Assembly (NCBI RefSeq): GCF_023555495.1
Contig: NZ_JALCZO010000005.1
Location: 62,001 to 126,000 of the forward strand
Origin: Polaribacter sp. Z022
Lineage (GTDB): Bacteria > Bacteroidota > Bacteroidia > Flavobacteriales > Flavobacteriaceae
Reading direction: 5' to 3'
DNA: 64,000 nt
Part shown: positions 43,573-52,008 of the stretch, in pieces
Layout: each line of letters starts with the position of its first letter
Numbering within the stretch: the first letter of the stretch is position 1
The notes under the pieces: model-generated
What the model was told of the DNA's origin: nothing
The model's database searches: none
Seen by the model: the letters and a program-made list of their open reading frames with translations, nothing else
Translations under genes and position numbers: made by a program

Positions 43573-45423
43573 TTACAGATAGTCTTTTATGTAAAATCCT
43601 CTTATAGAAACAAGCGTATTGTTAAAGAAAAAATAGTCTTGTCCATTAATTCTAGAATTATATAACTTAATTGATTTTCTGACTTCTGTTGCAGCATCAA
43701 TGATGTGAAGTTCTGTGTCTGAGTTATAAGATTTTGTAAAAACTAAAAACTTATTTTGGTCTTCTAAAAAGTTGAAATATCTTGGATTTAAGTTGTCAAA
43801 AATTGAAAGTTCAGTACTTGTATTTGTTATTGTGTTAAGCTCAGATAATTTACTGTTATATGAATTAAAGTAAATGGTGTTTTTTTGAGAGTTTTCTTGA
43901 AAACCAATGATATTAGAATTGTTATCTGTTTGATGAATTAAGGTTAAAGTTTCATTTTCTTTTTTGTAAATTTTGTCTAATAAACTAAAATATTTTCCAT
44001 TTAAAGTTATCCCAAAAAACTCTGATTTTCTTTCTGATAAAAGTTGTTTTTTTGAAGGTATATCATATATTTTTACAGTGTTGTAAGTATTTATATTGTC
44101 TATTATCAAAGTGTTTTCTCGATATCTAACTAAACTTCCATATTCTCTTTCAGAGTAATCATTTATGTGATGCTCAGATATTTTAGAAAGAGAATTACCA
44201 TCAATAACCATAGATTTAGAATTTAAATCTAATAATAAGTTTTCGTTTTTATCAACCGTTAAATCACCAAAATAATTGGTGGTGGTTGTTACTATTGTTG
44301 TGTTTGTAATTTCAAAAGTATCAGGATTAAATTCTATAATTTTTACTTGATTATTAGCAGGATAATTTTGTGTAGCCTCTATTAATAAAGCATAAATTTT
44401 ATTTGACTTTGGTAAGTGAACAAATTTTCTGTAAGAATAATAATCAGGAGTCTCAAATTTTTCACCTCTATTTACTTTTAGATATAAAGTATTAGAATTA
44501 TAACCATTTTTTGAATTAAAATTTAGAGAATAGCTTTCTTCAAACCCAAAATTGATTGCAGTAGATAATAGTTTTTCACCACCATTCACATCAAGAGAAG
44601 TATAGATGTTATTAACACCTAAATGAAAATCTACACTACTTATGTTGTTGTAAAGTGCATGTTTAGACCATTTTATTTTTGTGGTGTTATCATCTATAAA
44701 CTCAAATTGAAAATTAAAAGTATCTGGTATTGTTATAGATTTTGTTTCACTAGATACATTATTGTAATAATTTTCAATAAGTGTTTTGTATTCAATATTT
44801 GTTCCAATAGAATTTGTATCAATATAATATCCGTTTGCAACATCTTGTTTGGTTAATATAATGCTGTTGTAATTTCCATCATTTTCGATATTCAAATAAG
44901 GTGAAATAGAACGTTCTATTTCGTCTACTAATTCATAAGAGTCAAAACTAACTTTTATAGAGCCATCTATAAGTTCTACAGAATTTATATTTAATGGAAT
45001 TGCTTCTTTGTTTACATCAAAATTAAAATTTTGAGATGCAACATAAGTTTCTCCTACTGTTAATTCAGCTAAACTCCCAGTGTTAGAATTGATAATTATT
45101 TCTATTTTTAGAGTATGATTTCCTTGAGATAGATTTGTTATATCTAAGAAAAAGCTGTCATCTTCATTATAGTTTTGGGTGATAAATTTATTATCAACAT
45201 AAAAATTAATATGGTTTAAAGTATTTTTTACTGATGTAAAGCTATATTCAATATATTTTGGTTTTGTAATTGTTTCTCCAGTAGAAAAATTAGGTAAAAC
45301 AAAAGAAATTGAAGGGTCTAAAACTTCAATTTCATTATAATAATCTTCAGAAAATTTAAACTCACAAGATGAAAAAAGAATTATTGTTACCAGAAGTAAC
45401 AATTTAGGGTAAAGGTTTTTCAT
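43573..45423 (-). CDS. large lipoprotein, function unknown
   Basis: This 616-residue protein has a lipoprotein signal (LFSSC, acylated C20). The N-terminal half looks like beta-sandwich modules. The C-terminal half contains repeated strand-rich segments (YRKFVHLPKSNKIYALLIEA, DLTVDKNENLLLDLNSKS, IDNINTYNTVKIYDIPSKK) that suggest a beta-propeller. I do not recognise a specific family. The start is the ATG at 45423; a TTG at 45438 lies inside the -7 element. The barrel protein gene follows one base later, so the pair may form a surface complex. Confidence 0.75.
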   Translation of the reverse strand: MKNLYPKLLLLVTIILFSSCEFKFSEDYYNEIEVLDPSISFVLPNFSTGETITKPKYIEYSFTSVKNTLNHINFYVDNKFITQNYNEDDSFFLDITNLSQGNHTLKIEIIINSNTGSLAELTVGETYVASQNFNFDVNKEAIPLNINSVELIDGSIKVSFDSYELVDEIERSISPYLNIENDGNYNSIILTKQDVANGYYIDTNSIGTNIEYKTLIENYYNNVSSETKSITIPDTFNFQFEFIDDNTTKIKWSKHALYNNISSVDFHLGVNNIYTSLDVNGGEKLLSTAINFGFEESYSLNFNSKNGYNSNTLYLKVNRGEKFETPDYYSYRKFVHLPKSNKIYALLIEATQNYPANNQVKIIEFNPDTFEITNTTIVTTTTNYFGDLTVDKNENLLLDLNSKSMVIDGNSLSKISEHHINDYSEREYGSLVRYRENTLIIDNINTYNTVKIYDIPSKKQLLSERKSEFFGITLNGKYFSLLDKIYKKENETLTLIHQTDNNSNIIGFQENSQKNTIYFNSYNSKLSELNTITNTSTELSIFDNLNPRYFNFLEDQNKFLVFTKSYNSDTELHIIDAATEVRKSIKLYNSRINGQDYFFFNNTLVSIRGFYIKDYL

Positions 45424-45435
45424 TAACTTTTTAAA

Positions 45436-45443
45436 CAAAGATA
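45436..45443 (-). promoter_or_regulatory. -7 element of the lipoprotein/barrel pair
   Basis: TATCTTTG on the minus strand matches TAnnTTTG exactly, 13 bases before the ATG at 45423. Confidence 0.6.
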
Positions 45444-45492
45444 CAAATTCAACTTATAATTTATTTACTTATTTTGTTGAATTTTGGTCGTT

Positions 45493-46110
45493 TTATTTTC
45501 TTTTATTAAAAGGGATTCCTTGTTTATATCTAGGATCATAAACATATAATTCTGGAGTAAGTTTTTTAACAACTTTACCTTCTTTTTCTATGGAAAAATT
45601 TCCGGTTTCTAAATTATATTCCAGTTTTTCAATGTTAGTGTTTACTTTTACGTATTCTCCATTTTTTGATGATGAAATTTCTGTAGACTCTATAGTTTTT
45701 TTAGGATGATTCTTAGAAATATAATCTAATAAGTCATCTTTATAAATAGAATAAATTGATAGAACTCCTTTTTCATCAAAAAGATGATATCTACAAAACT
45801 TATTAGATTTCTTGAATATTGAGAGTTGAATATTTTCTAACGGAATTTTTATAGAGTCTATGTTTAAGAAATTATCCTTAATTTCAATTTTATATGTATG
45901 CAGTTTTGATTTTTTTCTAAAGAAACTATAAAACATTCCTATTCCAATTATTAGGACTATAAGTAATTCTATAAAATATTTTTCGAAATCATCAAAACTA
46001 TCTAATAAAGAAAACATGAAAATAACAGCTAATAAAACAACTAAAAGTAGAATGCTATTTGCAATACCAAAACCTTTTGATGGTTTTTTACCGTTATAAA
46101 AAAATATCAT
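45493..46110 (-). CDS. membrane protein downstream of dnaE, unknown
   Basis: I do not recognise this 205-residue protein. It has two membrane helices near the N-terminus (about residues 17-37 and 48-65) followed by a soluble, lysine-rich part with a bacterial PH-like feel (HTYKIEIKDNFLNIDSIKIP ... NIQLSIFKK). It starts one base after the dnaE stop, so it is probably on the dnaE transcript. It could be a filler gene; no function can be claimed. Confidence 0.6.
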   Translation of the reverse strand: MIFFYNGKKPSKGFGIANSILLLVVLLAVIFMFSLLDSFDDFEKYFIELLIVLIIGIGMFYSFFRKKSKLHTYKIEIKDNFLNIDSIKIPLENIQLSIFKKSNKFCRYHLFDEKGVLSIYSIYKDDLLDYISKNHPKKTIESTEISSSKNGEYVKVNTNIEKLEYNLETGNFSIEKEGKVVKKLTPELYVYDPRYKQGIPFNKRK

Positions 46111-46111
46111 A

Positions 46112-49100
46112 TTAATTCAATTTAAAATCTATTTGTTGGCTTTTTAATGTAGCCAATAACTCATTAGAAATATTAATTTTGGTATTTCTACTAGGTAAAC
46201 TTACTTCAATCTTTTCTTTAGCATCCCAAATAGTAAAATGTAAATTTTGTTTACCAGGAGAATTTTTAAGAATGGTTTCTAAATTTAAAATTGTATCAGC
46301 TTTAATTTCGTTTAAAGGTATTTTAATGGTAATTTTTTTACACAACTCATCCATAATGTCGTGTAATAATTTCATTTCTGTAAATTTTAATCTTGGTTCT
46401 CCAGTAACCCCTTCTTTATTAGTCCAACCTGGTTGAATGGTTGCTCTAACAAATAAGAAAGAATTTGGCACTAAAAAGTGTTTCATTCTTAAGTAATCTT
46501 CACCAAAAATTCTAAATTCATTACTGTCTCCATAATCTTCCATAGTAAACATTGCCCAACCTTTTCCTGCTTTAGAAACTCTATGTTGCACATCTGTAAT
46601 AATTGCTGCAAAAGTTAAGTTTGCTCCTACATATTTTGATAAATCATCTTTAAAATGTTTTAATGCAGCGTTGCAAAAAATCATTTCATTTTTAAAATCA
46701 TCTAAAGGATGTGCAGAAATATATATACCAATTACTTCTTTTTCTTGCGATAAAAGTTCCATGGTTCCCCAGGTTTCACATTCAGGAATATCTGGTTCTG
46801 GAAACTGAACAGTAGAGGTTTCTCCAAACATAGAAACTTGTGCAGAATTTTGGTTTTCTTGATGTTTACTTCCAAATTTCATGGCGCGTTCTAAAAATGT
46901 CAATCCTTTTTCATCAGTAGCAAAATATTGAGCTCTATGTGTATCAGTAAAAGAATCAAAAGCACCTGCTTTAATTAAACTATCAAAAGATTTTTTATTA
47001 GCAGCTCTTAAATCTACACGTTTTGCTAAATCAAAAATAGATGTATAATTTCCATTTTCTTTTCTCTCTTCTATAATTGCTCTTACAGCTCCAGCTCCAA
47101 CTCCCTTTACAGCTGCCATTCCAAATCGTACAGCACCTTCATTATTTACAGAAAATTTTAAATAAGATTCATTTAAATCTGGACCTAAAACAACTAATCC
47201 CATTCGTTTACATTCTTCCATAAAGAACGAAACCGATTTAATATCATTCATGTTATTTGAAAGTACAGAAGCCATATATTCTGCAGGATAATGTGCTTTT
47301 AAATATGCAGTTTGATAAGCGATCCACGCATAACAAGTTGAGTGAGATTTGTTAAAGGCATAACTTGCAAAGGCTTCCCAGTCTTTCCAAATTTTTTCTA
47401 ATTTTTCTTCATCATGACCATTTGCAGCTGCTTGTTCAATGAATTTTGGTTTCATCTTATCTAGAACCGCAATTTGTTTTTTACCCATTGCTTTACGTAA
47501 AACATCGGCTTCACCTTTGGTAAAATCTGCCAATTTTTGCGATAGTAACATTACTTGCTCTTGGTAAACTGTAATTCCATATGTTTCTGCCAAATATTCT
47601 TCCATGGCAGGTAAATCATACTCAATGTCTTCTGTTCCGTGTTTTCTGTTGATAAAACTCGGAATATATTCCATTGGTCCAGGTCTGTACAAAGCATTCA
47701 TTGCAATTAAATCTGCAAAAACCGTTGGTTTTAAGGAGCGCATGTGTTTTTGCATTCCAGGAGATTCATATTGAAAAACCCCTACAGTTTCTCCTCTTTG
47801 AAAAAGTTCATAGGTTTTTATATCATCTAAAGGAAAGTTTTCTGGATCTAATTCTACACCATGTTTTGCTTTTACAATTTTAACAGTGTCTTTAATTAAA
47901 GTCAATGTTTTTAAACCTAAAAAGTCCATTTTTAACAAACCTGCATTTTCTACTACAGAGTTATCAAATTGGGTAACATACATGTCAGAATCTTTTGCAA
48001 GAGCAACAGGAACATAGTTGGTAATATCACCAGGAGTAATAATTACGCCACATGCATGAATACCTGTGTTTCTGACAGAACCTTCTAAAATAGTAGCTTT
48101 GTTAATAGTTTCTGAAACTAAATCTGTTCCAAAAGACATGCTTTTTAGTTCTTCTACTAATTGTTTTTCTTCTGCTCTTAATCCTGCAACTTTACCTAAA
48201 CTTTTAGGGTCGTCTCCAAAAATATTTTTTAGTTTAATTCCTGGAATTAGTTTTGCAATTCTATCAGCTTCAAAAAGTGGTAAATCTAAAACTCTGGCTG
48301 TATCTCTAATAGAAGATTTTGCAGCCATTGTACCATAAGTAATAATTTGTGCTACTTGATTTGCACCATATTTATCAATTACATAATCCATAACTCGTCC
48401 ACGACCTTCATCATCAAAATCAATATCAATATCGGGCATGGAAACACGTTCTGGATTTAAGAAACGCTCAAAAAGTAAATCGTATTTAATAGGATCAATA
48501 TTTGTAATCCAAAGGCAATAAGCAACAACAGAACCAGCTGCAGAACCACGACCAGGACCAACAGCAACATCCATTTTTCTTGCTTCTCTTATAAAGTCTT
48601 CAACAATTAAAAAATAACCAGGATATCCTGTTTTTTCAATTACTTCTAATTCAAAATCTAACCGTTCTTTAATAGATTCTGTAATTTCTCCATAACGAAT
48701 TTTAGCACCTTCAAAAGTTAAGTGTTTTAAGAAGTTGTTTTCACCTCGTTTTCCTCCATCTTCTTCATCTTTTGCATCTTTAAATTCATCAGGAATATCA
48801 AAAGCAGGTAATAAAACATCCCTAGCAAGCGTAAAAATTTCTATTTTATCTACAATTTCTTGTATGTTAATGATGGCTTCTGGTAAGTCTGCAAAAAGAG
48901 CTTTCATTTCATCAGAAGATTTGAAATAATACTCTTCGTTTGGTAAACCATATCTGTAGCCACGTCCTTTACCTTTTGGTGTAGCTTGTTTTTCTCCATC
49001 TTTTACACACAATAAAATATCGTGTGCATTTGCATCTTTTTTTTCTAGATAATAAGTATTGTTAGTAGCAACAATTTTAACATCATGCTTTTTAGAGAAT

Positions 49101-50449
49101 TTTATTAAAGTTTCATTTACAATTTTTTCATCTTGTTGATTATGACGCATCAACTCAATATAAAAATCACCTTTAAATTCTTCTTTCCACCAAAGCAATG
49201 CTTCTTCAGCTTGTTTTTCTCCAATATTTAGAATTTTACTTGGTACTTCACCATATAAATTTCCTGTTAATACGATAATATCTTCTTTGTATTTCTGAAT
49301 AACTTCTCTATCAATTCTTGGAACATAATAGAAACCATCCACAAAAGCTATAGAAGACATTTTTGCTAAATTATGGTACCCTTTTTTGTTTTTTGCTAAT
49401 AAAACAACTTGATAACCATTGTCTTTTTGAGACTTGTTTTTATGGTCTTCACAAACATTAAACTCGCAACCAATTATTGGTTTCATTGGAGTTTCTGCAG
49501 ATTTATTGTGGTTTAAAACTGCACTAACAAAATGAAATGAAGCCATCATGTTTGCAGTATCTGTCATTGCTACTGCAGGCATATTATCTTTAGCTGCTGC
49601 TTTTACAATATTACCAATTTGCATGGTAGATTGCAGTACAGAAAACTGTGTATGATTGTGTAAGTGAGCAAACTGAACGTTTTTTAATTCAGCTAAACCA
49701 TCAGAAGTAGATTTTGTTTCTTCAACACCTTTTAACTTTTCTAAGCGTTGGCGAATTTTATCACTTTCCTTTTTTAGATTGATGTGTTTTAAACCAATTA
49801 CCTGAATTGGTTTTGGGTTTGCTTCAGAGAAATTTTTAAAATAATCTTCGTCAACATCTAATTGTTCTTTTGTAAATTCTCTTAAACGAATTAATTCTAA
49901 AAAACAACGCGTAGTTGCCTCAACATCGGCAGTTGCATTATGCGCTTCACCAAAACCAACACCAAATAAATGATTGTGTAATTCTGTTAAAGTCGGTAGT
50001 TTAAATTTTCCTCCACGACCTCCAGGAATTTGACACATAGTAGCAGTTTTTTCTGTACATGTATCTAAAAGAGGGAGAGAAGTTAAATTATTTTCAACTC
50101 CTAATCTATGGAATTCACATCCCATAATATTAATATCAAAACCTACATTTTGACCAACAATAAACTTCGTTTTTTTTAAAGCTTCGTTAAAAAGTTGCAA
50201 ACCTTCATCTAAACTAATTCCTTGTTCTGCTGCTAATTCAGTAGAAATTCCATGAATTCTTTCTGCATCATAAGGAATGTTAAAACCATCTGGTTGCACT
50301 AGAAAATCATTGTGTTCTAATACATTTCCCATTTCATCATGTAATTGCCATGCAATTTGAATACACCTTGGCCAGTTATCTGTGTCTGTTATTGGAGCGT
50401 TCCAACTTTTAGGTAAACCAGTGGTTTCTGTATCGAAAATTAAGTACAT
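46112..50449 (-). CDS. dnaE: DNA polymerase III subunit alpha with N-terminal proofreading exonuclease
   Basis: This 1445-residue replicative polymerase carries its own DnaQ-like exonuclease (residues about 1-190: LIFDTETTGLPKS, VGQNVGFDINI, HNATADVEATTRC). A PHP domain follows (AHLHNHTQFSVLQS) and then the polymerase palm with PDIDIDF (D673 and D675 as the metal-binding aspartates) and VGPGRGSAAGS. The C-terminus has helix-hairpin-helix and OB-fold regions. DnaE proteins fused to an exonuclease are, to my knowledge, usual in Bacteroidota. A near-consensus -7 element TATTTTTA lies at 50496-50503. Confidence 0.96.
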   Translation of the reverse strand: MYLIFDTETTGLPKSWNAPITDTDNWPRCIQIAWQLHDEMGNVLEHNDFLVQPDGFNIPYDAERIHGISTELAAEQGISLDEGLQLFNEALKKTKFIVGQNVGFDINIMGCEFHRLGVENNLTSLPLLDTCTEKTATMCQIPGGRGGKFKLPTLTELHNHLFGVGFGEAHNATADVEATTRCFLELIRLREFTKEQLDVDEDYFKNFSEANPKPIQVIGLKHINLKKESDKIRQRLEKLKGVEETKSTSDGLAELKNVQFAHLHNHTQFSVLQSTMQIGNIVKAAAKDNMPAVAMTDTANMMASFHFVSAVLNHNKSAETPMKPIIGCEFNVCEDHKNKSQKDNGYQVVLLAKNKKGYHNLAKMSSIAFVDGFYYVPRIDREVIQKYKEDIIVLTGNLYGEVPSKILNIGEKQAEEALLWWKEEFKGDFYIELMRHNQQDEKIVNETLIKFSKKHDVKIVATNNTYYLEKKDANAHDILLCVKDGEKQATPKGKGRGYRYGLPNEEYYFKSSDEMKALFADLPEAIINIQEIVDKIEIFTLARDVLLPAFDIPDEFKDAKDEEDGGKRGENNFLKHLTFEGAKIRYGEITESIKERLDFELEVIEKTGYPGYFLIVEDFIREARKMDVAVGPGRGSAAGSVVAYCLWITNIDPIKYDLLFERFLNPERVSMPDIDIDFDDEGRGRVMDYVIDKYGANQVAQIITYGTMAAKSSIRDTARVLDLPLFEADRIAKLIPGIKLKNIFGDDPKSLGKVAGLRAEEKQLVEELKSMSFGTDLVSETINKATILEGSVRNTGIHACGVIITPGDITNYVPVALAKDSDMYVTQFDNSVVENAGLLKMDFLGLKTLTLIKDTVKIVKAKHGVELDPENFPLDDIKTYELFQRGETVGVFQYESPGMQKHMRSLKPTVFADLIAMNALYRPGPMEYIPSFINRKHGTEDIEYDLPAMEEYLAETYGITVYQEQVMLLSQKLADFTKGEADVLRKAMGKKQIAVLDKMKPKFIEQAAANGHDEEKLEKIWKDWEAFASYAFNKSHSTCYAWIAYQTAYLKAHYPAEYMASVLSNNMNDIKSVSFFMEECKRMGLVVLGPDLNESYLKFSVNNEGAVRFGMAAVKGVGAGAVRAIIEERKENGNYTSIFDLAKRVDLRAANKKSFDSLIKAGAFDSFTDTHRAQYFATDEKGLTFLERAMKFGSKHQENQNSAQVSMFGETSTVQFPEPDIPECETWGTMELLSQEKEVIGIYISAHPLDDFKNEMIFCNAALKHFKDDLSKYVGANLTFAAIITDVQHRVSKAGKGWAMFTMEDYGDSNEFRIFGEDYLRMKHFLVPNSFLFVRATIQPGWTNKEGVTGEPRLKFTEMKLLHDIMDELCKKITIKIPLNEIKADTILNLETILKNSPGKQNLHFTIWDAKEKIEVSLPSRNTKINISNELLATLKSQQIDFKLN

Positions 50450-50569
50450 GAAAAAAAAGTGTTTGTAGCAGCGTTTAGTTGTTTAAACGAACATGTAAAA
50501 ATAGTTTTTTTTGATGGATTTTTTAAGTAGAAGTTATTAACGATTGTTTATTGATTGTTAGTGAGTGCG

Positions 50570-50647
50570 TTAAGGATTGAACGGTTTGTTTGAGCTCTTT
50601 TTGAAGGATGAAAAAAAGCGAGTAGTGAAAGCCTGTTAAAACGCCCT
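50570..50647 (+). repeat. palindromic element with a tip like that of hairpin copy B
   Basis: GAGCTCTTTTT pairs with AAAAAAAGCGAG around GAAGGATG, and outer parts of AACGGTTTG/AGCCTGTTAAAACG complete an interrupted stem. The tip TTTTTGAAGGATGA resembles TTTTTGAAGAATGA in the element at 29060, but the outer arms do not. Its position between two divergent promoters makes it a boundary or regulatory RNA candidate. Confidence 0.5.
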
Positions 50648-50690
50648 AAAAATTATTGAAAATTAGTGTTTTAGATTAAAAAAGGTTTTG

Positions 50691-50698
50691 TATTTTTG
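50691..50698 (+). promoter_or_regulatory. -7 element of rpsP
   Basis: TATTTTTG matches TAnnTTTG exactly and gives a leader of about 63 nucleotides before the rpsP ATG. Confidence 0.6.
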
Positions 50699-50704
50699 CG
50701 CCCA

Positions 50705-50751
50705 CTTACTACGAGATGGTAAGATTATTAATAATCGAGGTCGAGAACCTC
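50705..50751 (+). promoter_or_regulatory. structured rpsP leader (candidate autoregulatory element)
   Basis: Two small hairpins follow the start site: CTTAC (50705) with GTAAG (ending 50723), and GAGGT (50737) with ACCTC (ending 50751) around CGAGA. The sequence is unusually GC-rich for this genome. It could be an S16 binding site for feedback control; a match to a ribosomal leader family in Rfam would settle this. Confidence 0.45.
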
Positions 50752-50767
50752 AAAAAATTAACAAATT

Positions 50768-51304
50768 ATGTCTGTAAAGATTAGATTACAAAGACACGGT
50801 AAAAAAGGTAAGCCATTCTATTGGATTGTTGCTGCTGATGCTCGTGCAAAAAGAGATGGTAGATACTTAGAAAAAATAGGTACTTACAACCCAAACACGA
50901 ACCCTGCAACTATTGACTTAAACGTTGATAAAGCTGTACAATGGTTACAAAATGGAGCTCAACCAACAGATACTGCTAAAAACATTTTATCTTACAAAGG
51001 TGCAATGTTAAAGAATCATTTAGCTGGTGGAGTTAGAAAAGGTGCTTTAACTCAAGAGCAAGCAGATGCTAAATTTGCAGCTTGGTTAGAAGAAAAAGCA
51101 ACTAAAATTTCTGCTAAAGAAGAAGGTTTAAGTGCAGCACAAGCTGATGCTAAAGCTAAAGCTCTTGCAGCAGAAAAAGCAGTAAACGAAGCAAGAATTG
51201 AAGCAGCTAAACCAGTTGTGGAAGAGGTTGCTGAAGAAGCTACTGAAGAAGTTGAAGCAGCAGCTGAAACTATTGATGAAGCAGCAGAAAAAGCAGCTGA
51301 GTAA
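50768..51304 (+). CDS. rpsP: 30S ribosomal protein S16 with long C-terminal extension
   Basis: S16 binds 16S rRNA and stabilises the small subunit. The first 80 or so residues are the standard protein ([42 protein letters not shown]). The remaining 95 residues are rich in Ala, Glu and Lys ([20 protein letters not shown], then acidic [20 protein letters not shown]) and probably helical. Total length is 178 residues against about 80-90 in E. coli. rimM follows 19 bases later. Confidence 0.97.
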   Translation: MSVKIRLQRHGKKGKPFYWIVAADARAKRDGRYLEKIGTYNPNTNPATIDLNVDKAVQWLQNGAQPTDTAKNILSYKGAMLKNHLAGGVRKGALTQEQADAKFAAWLEEKATKISAKEEGLSAAQADAKAKALAAEKAVNEARIEAAKPVVEEVAEEATEEVEAAAETIDEAAEKAAE

Positions 51305-51323
51305 ATTATAAAGTTCTACGAGT

Positions 51324-51848
51324 ATGCGTAAAGAAGATTGTTTTTATTTAGGCAAAATCGTAACAAAATATAGTTTTAAGGGTGAAGTTGTTATCAAATT
51401 AGATACAGATGAACCTGAGTTGTACAAAAATATGGAATCAGTTTACGTCGAATTCGGCGCAAATTTGGTTCCATTTTTTATTGATAAAAGTTCTTTGCAT
51501 AAAGGTAATCAGTTACGTGTACAGTTTGAAGATGTGTATTCTGAAGAAGAGGCAGATTCAATTTTAAAATGTGGTGTTTATTTGCCTTTAGAAATGTTGC
51601 CTAAACTTGAAGGCGACAAGTTTTATTTTCATGAAGTAATTGGTTTTACTGTAGTTGATGCAAATTTTGGTGAAGTTGGTGAGATTGTACATATAAATGA
51701 CAAAGCAGCACAACCACTTTTTGAAATTGATAGAAATGGAACAGAAATCTTTATTCCGATGATAGATGATTTTATTAAAAAAGTGGATAGAGAAAATAAA
51801 GAAATACAAGTTGAAACACCAGAAGGTCTAATAGCTTTGTATATTTAG
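51324..51848 (+). CDS. rimM: 16S rRNA processing protein RimM
   Basis: RimM helps 30S maturation and binds S19. The 174-residue protein has the N-terminal RimM domain (FYLGKIVTKYSFKGEVVIKL) and the C-terminal PRC-barrel (FYFHEVIGFTVVDANFGEVGEI ... IFIPMIDDFIKKVDRENKEI). Its TAG stop overlaps the first bases of tRNA-Ser (which starts at 51847). It follows rpsP by 19 bases and probably shares its transcript. Confidence 0.96.
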   Translation: MRKEDCFYLGKIVTKYSFKGEVVIKLDTDEPELYKNMESVYVEFGANLVPFFIDKSSLHKGNQLRVQFEDVYSEEEADSILKCGVYLPLEMLPKLEGDKFYFHEVIGFTVVDANFGEVGEIVHINDKAAQPLFEIDRNGTEIFIPMIDDFIKKVDRENKEIQVETPEGLIALYI

Positions 51849-51933
51849 AAAGGTGTCTGAGTGGTCGAAAGAGCTACCCTGGAAAGGTAGTATACTAGTA
51901 ATGGTATCGAGGGTTCGAATCCCTTCCTTTCTG
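51847..51933 (+). tRNA. tRNA-Ser (GGA anticodon)
   Basis: The acceptor stem AGAAAGG (51847-51853) pairs perfectly with CCTTTCT (51926-51932), followed by discriminator G at 51933; CCA is not encoded. The D-arm contains GAGTGGTCGAAAGAG, the anticodon loop is CTGGAAA with anticodon GGA, there is a long variable arm (TATACTAGTAATGGTATC), and the T-loop is GGTTCGAATCC. It reads UCC and UCU. Its 5' end overlaps the rimM stop by two bases, so it is likely processed from the rpsP-rimM transcript. Confidence 0.96.
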
Positions 51934-51960
51934 CAAAAAAATAATATTAATTTAAGAAAG

Positions 51961-51988
51961 TTCTGTGTTAAAATGCACAGAATTTTTA
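51961..51988 (+). terminator. intrinsic terminator of the rpsP-rimM-tRNA-Ser operon
   Basis: TTCTGTG pairs with CACAGAA around a short loop and is followed by T5. It lies 27 bases after the tRNA. Confidence 0.75.
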
Positions 51989-52008
51989 GTTTAAAATAGT
52001 AAGATATT

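Larger units (their letters stand above)
50450..50767. other. intergenic control region between dnaE and rpsP
   Basis: This 318-base gap holds the divergent dnaE promoter candidate (50496-50503), a palindromic element (50570-50647), the rpsP promoter (50691-50698) and the rpsP leader with two hairpins. I see no gene in it. Confidence 0.7.
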
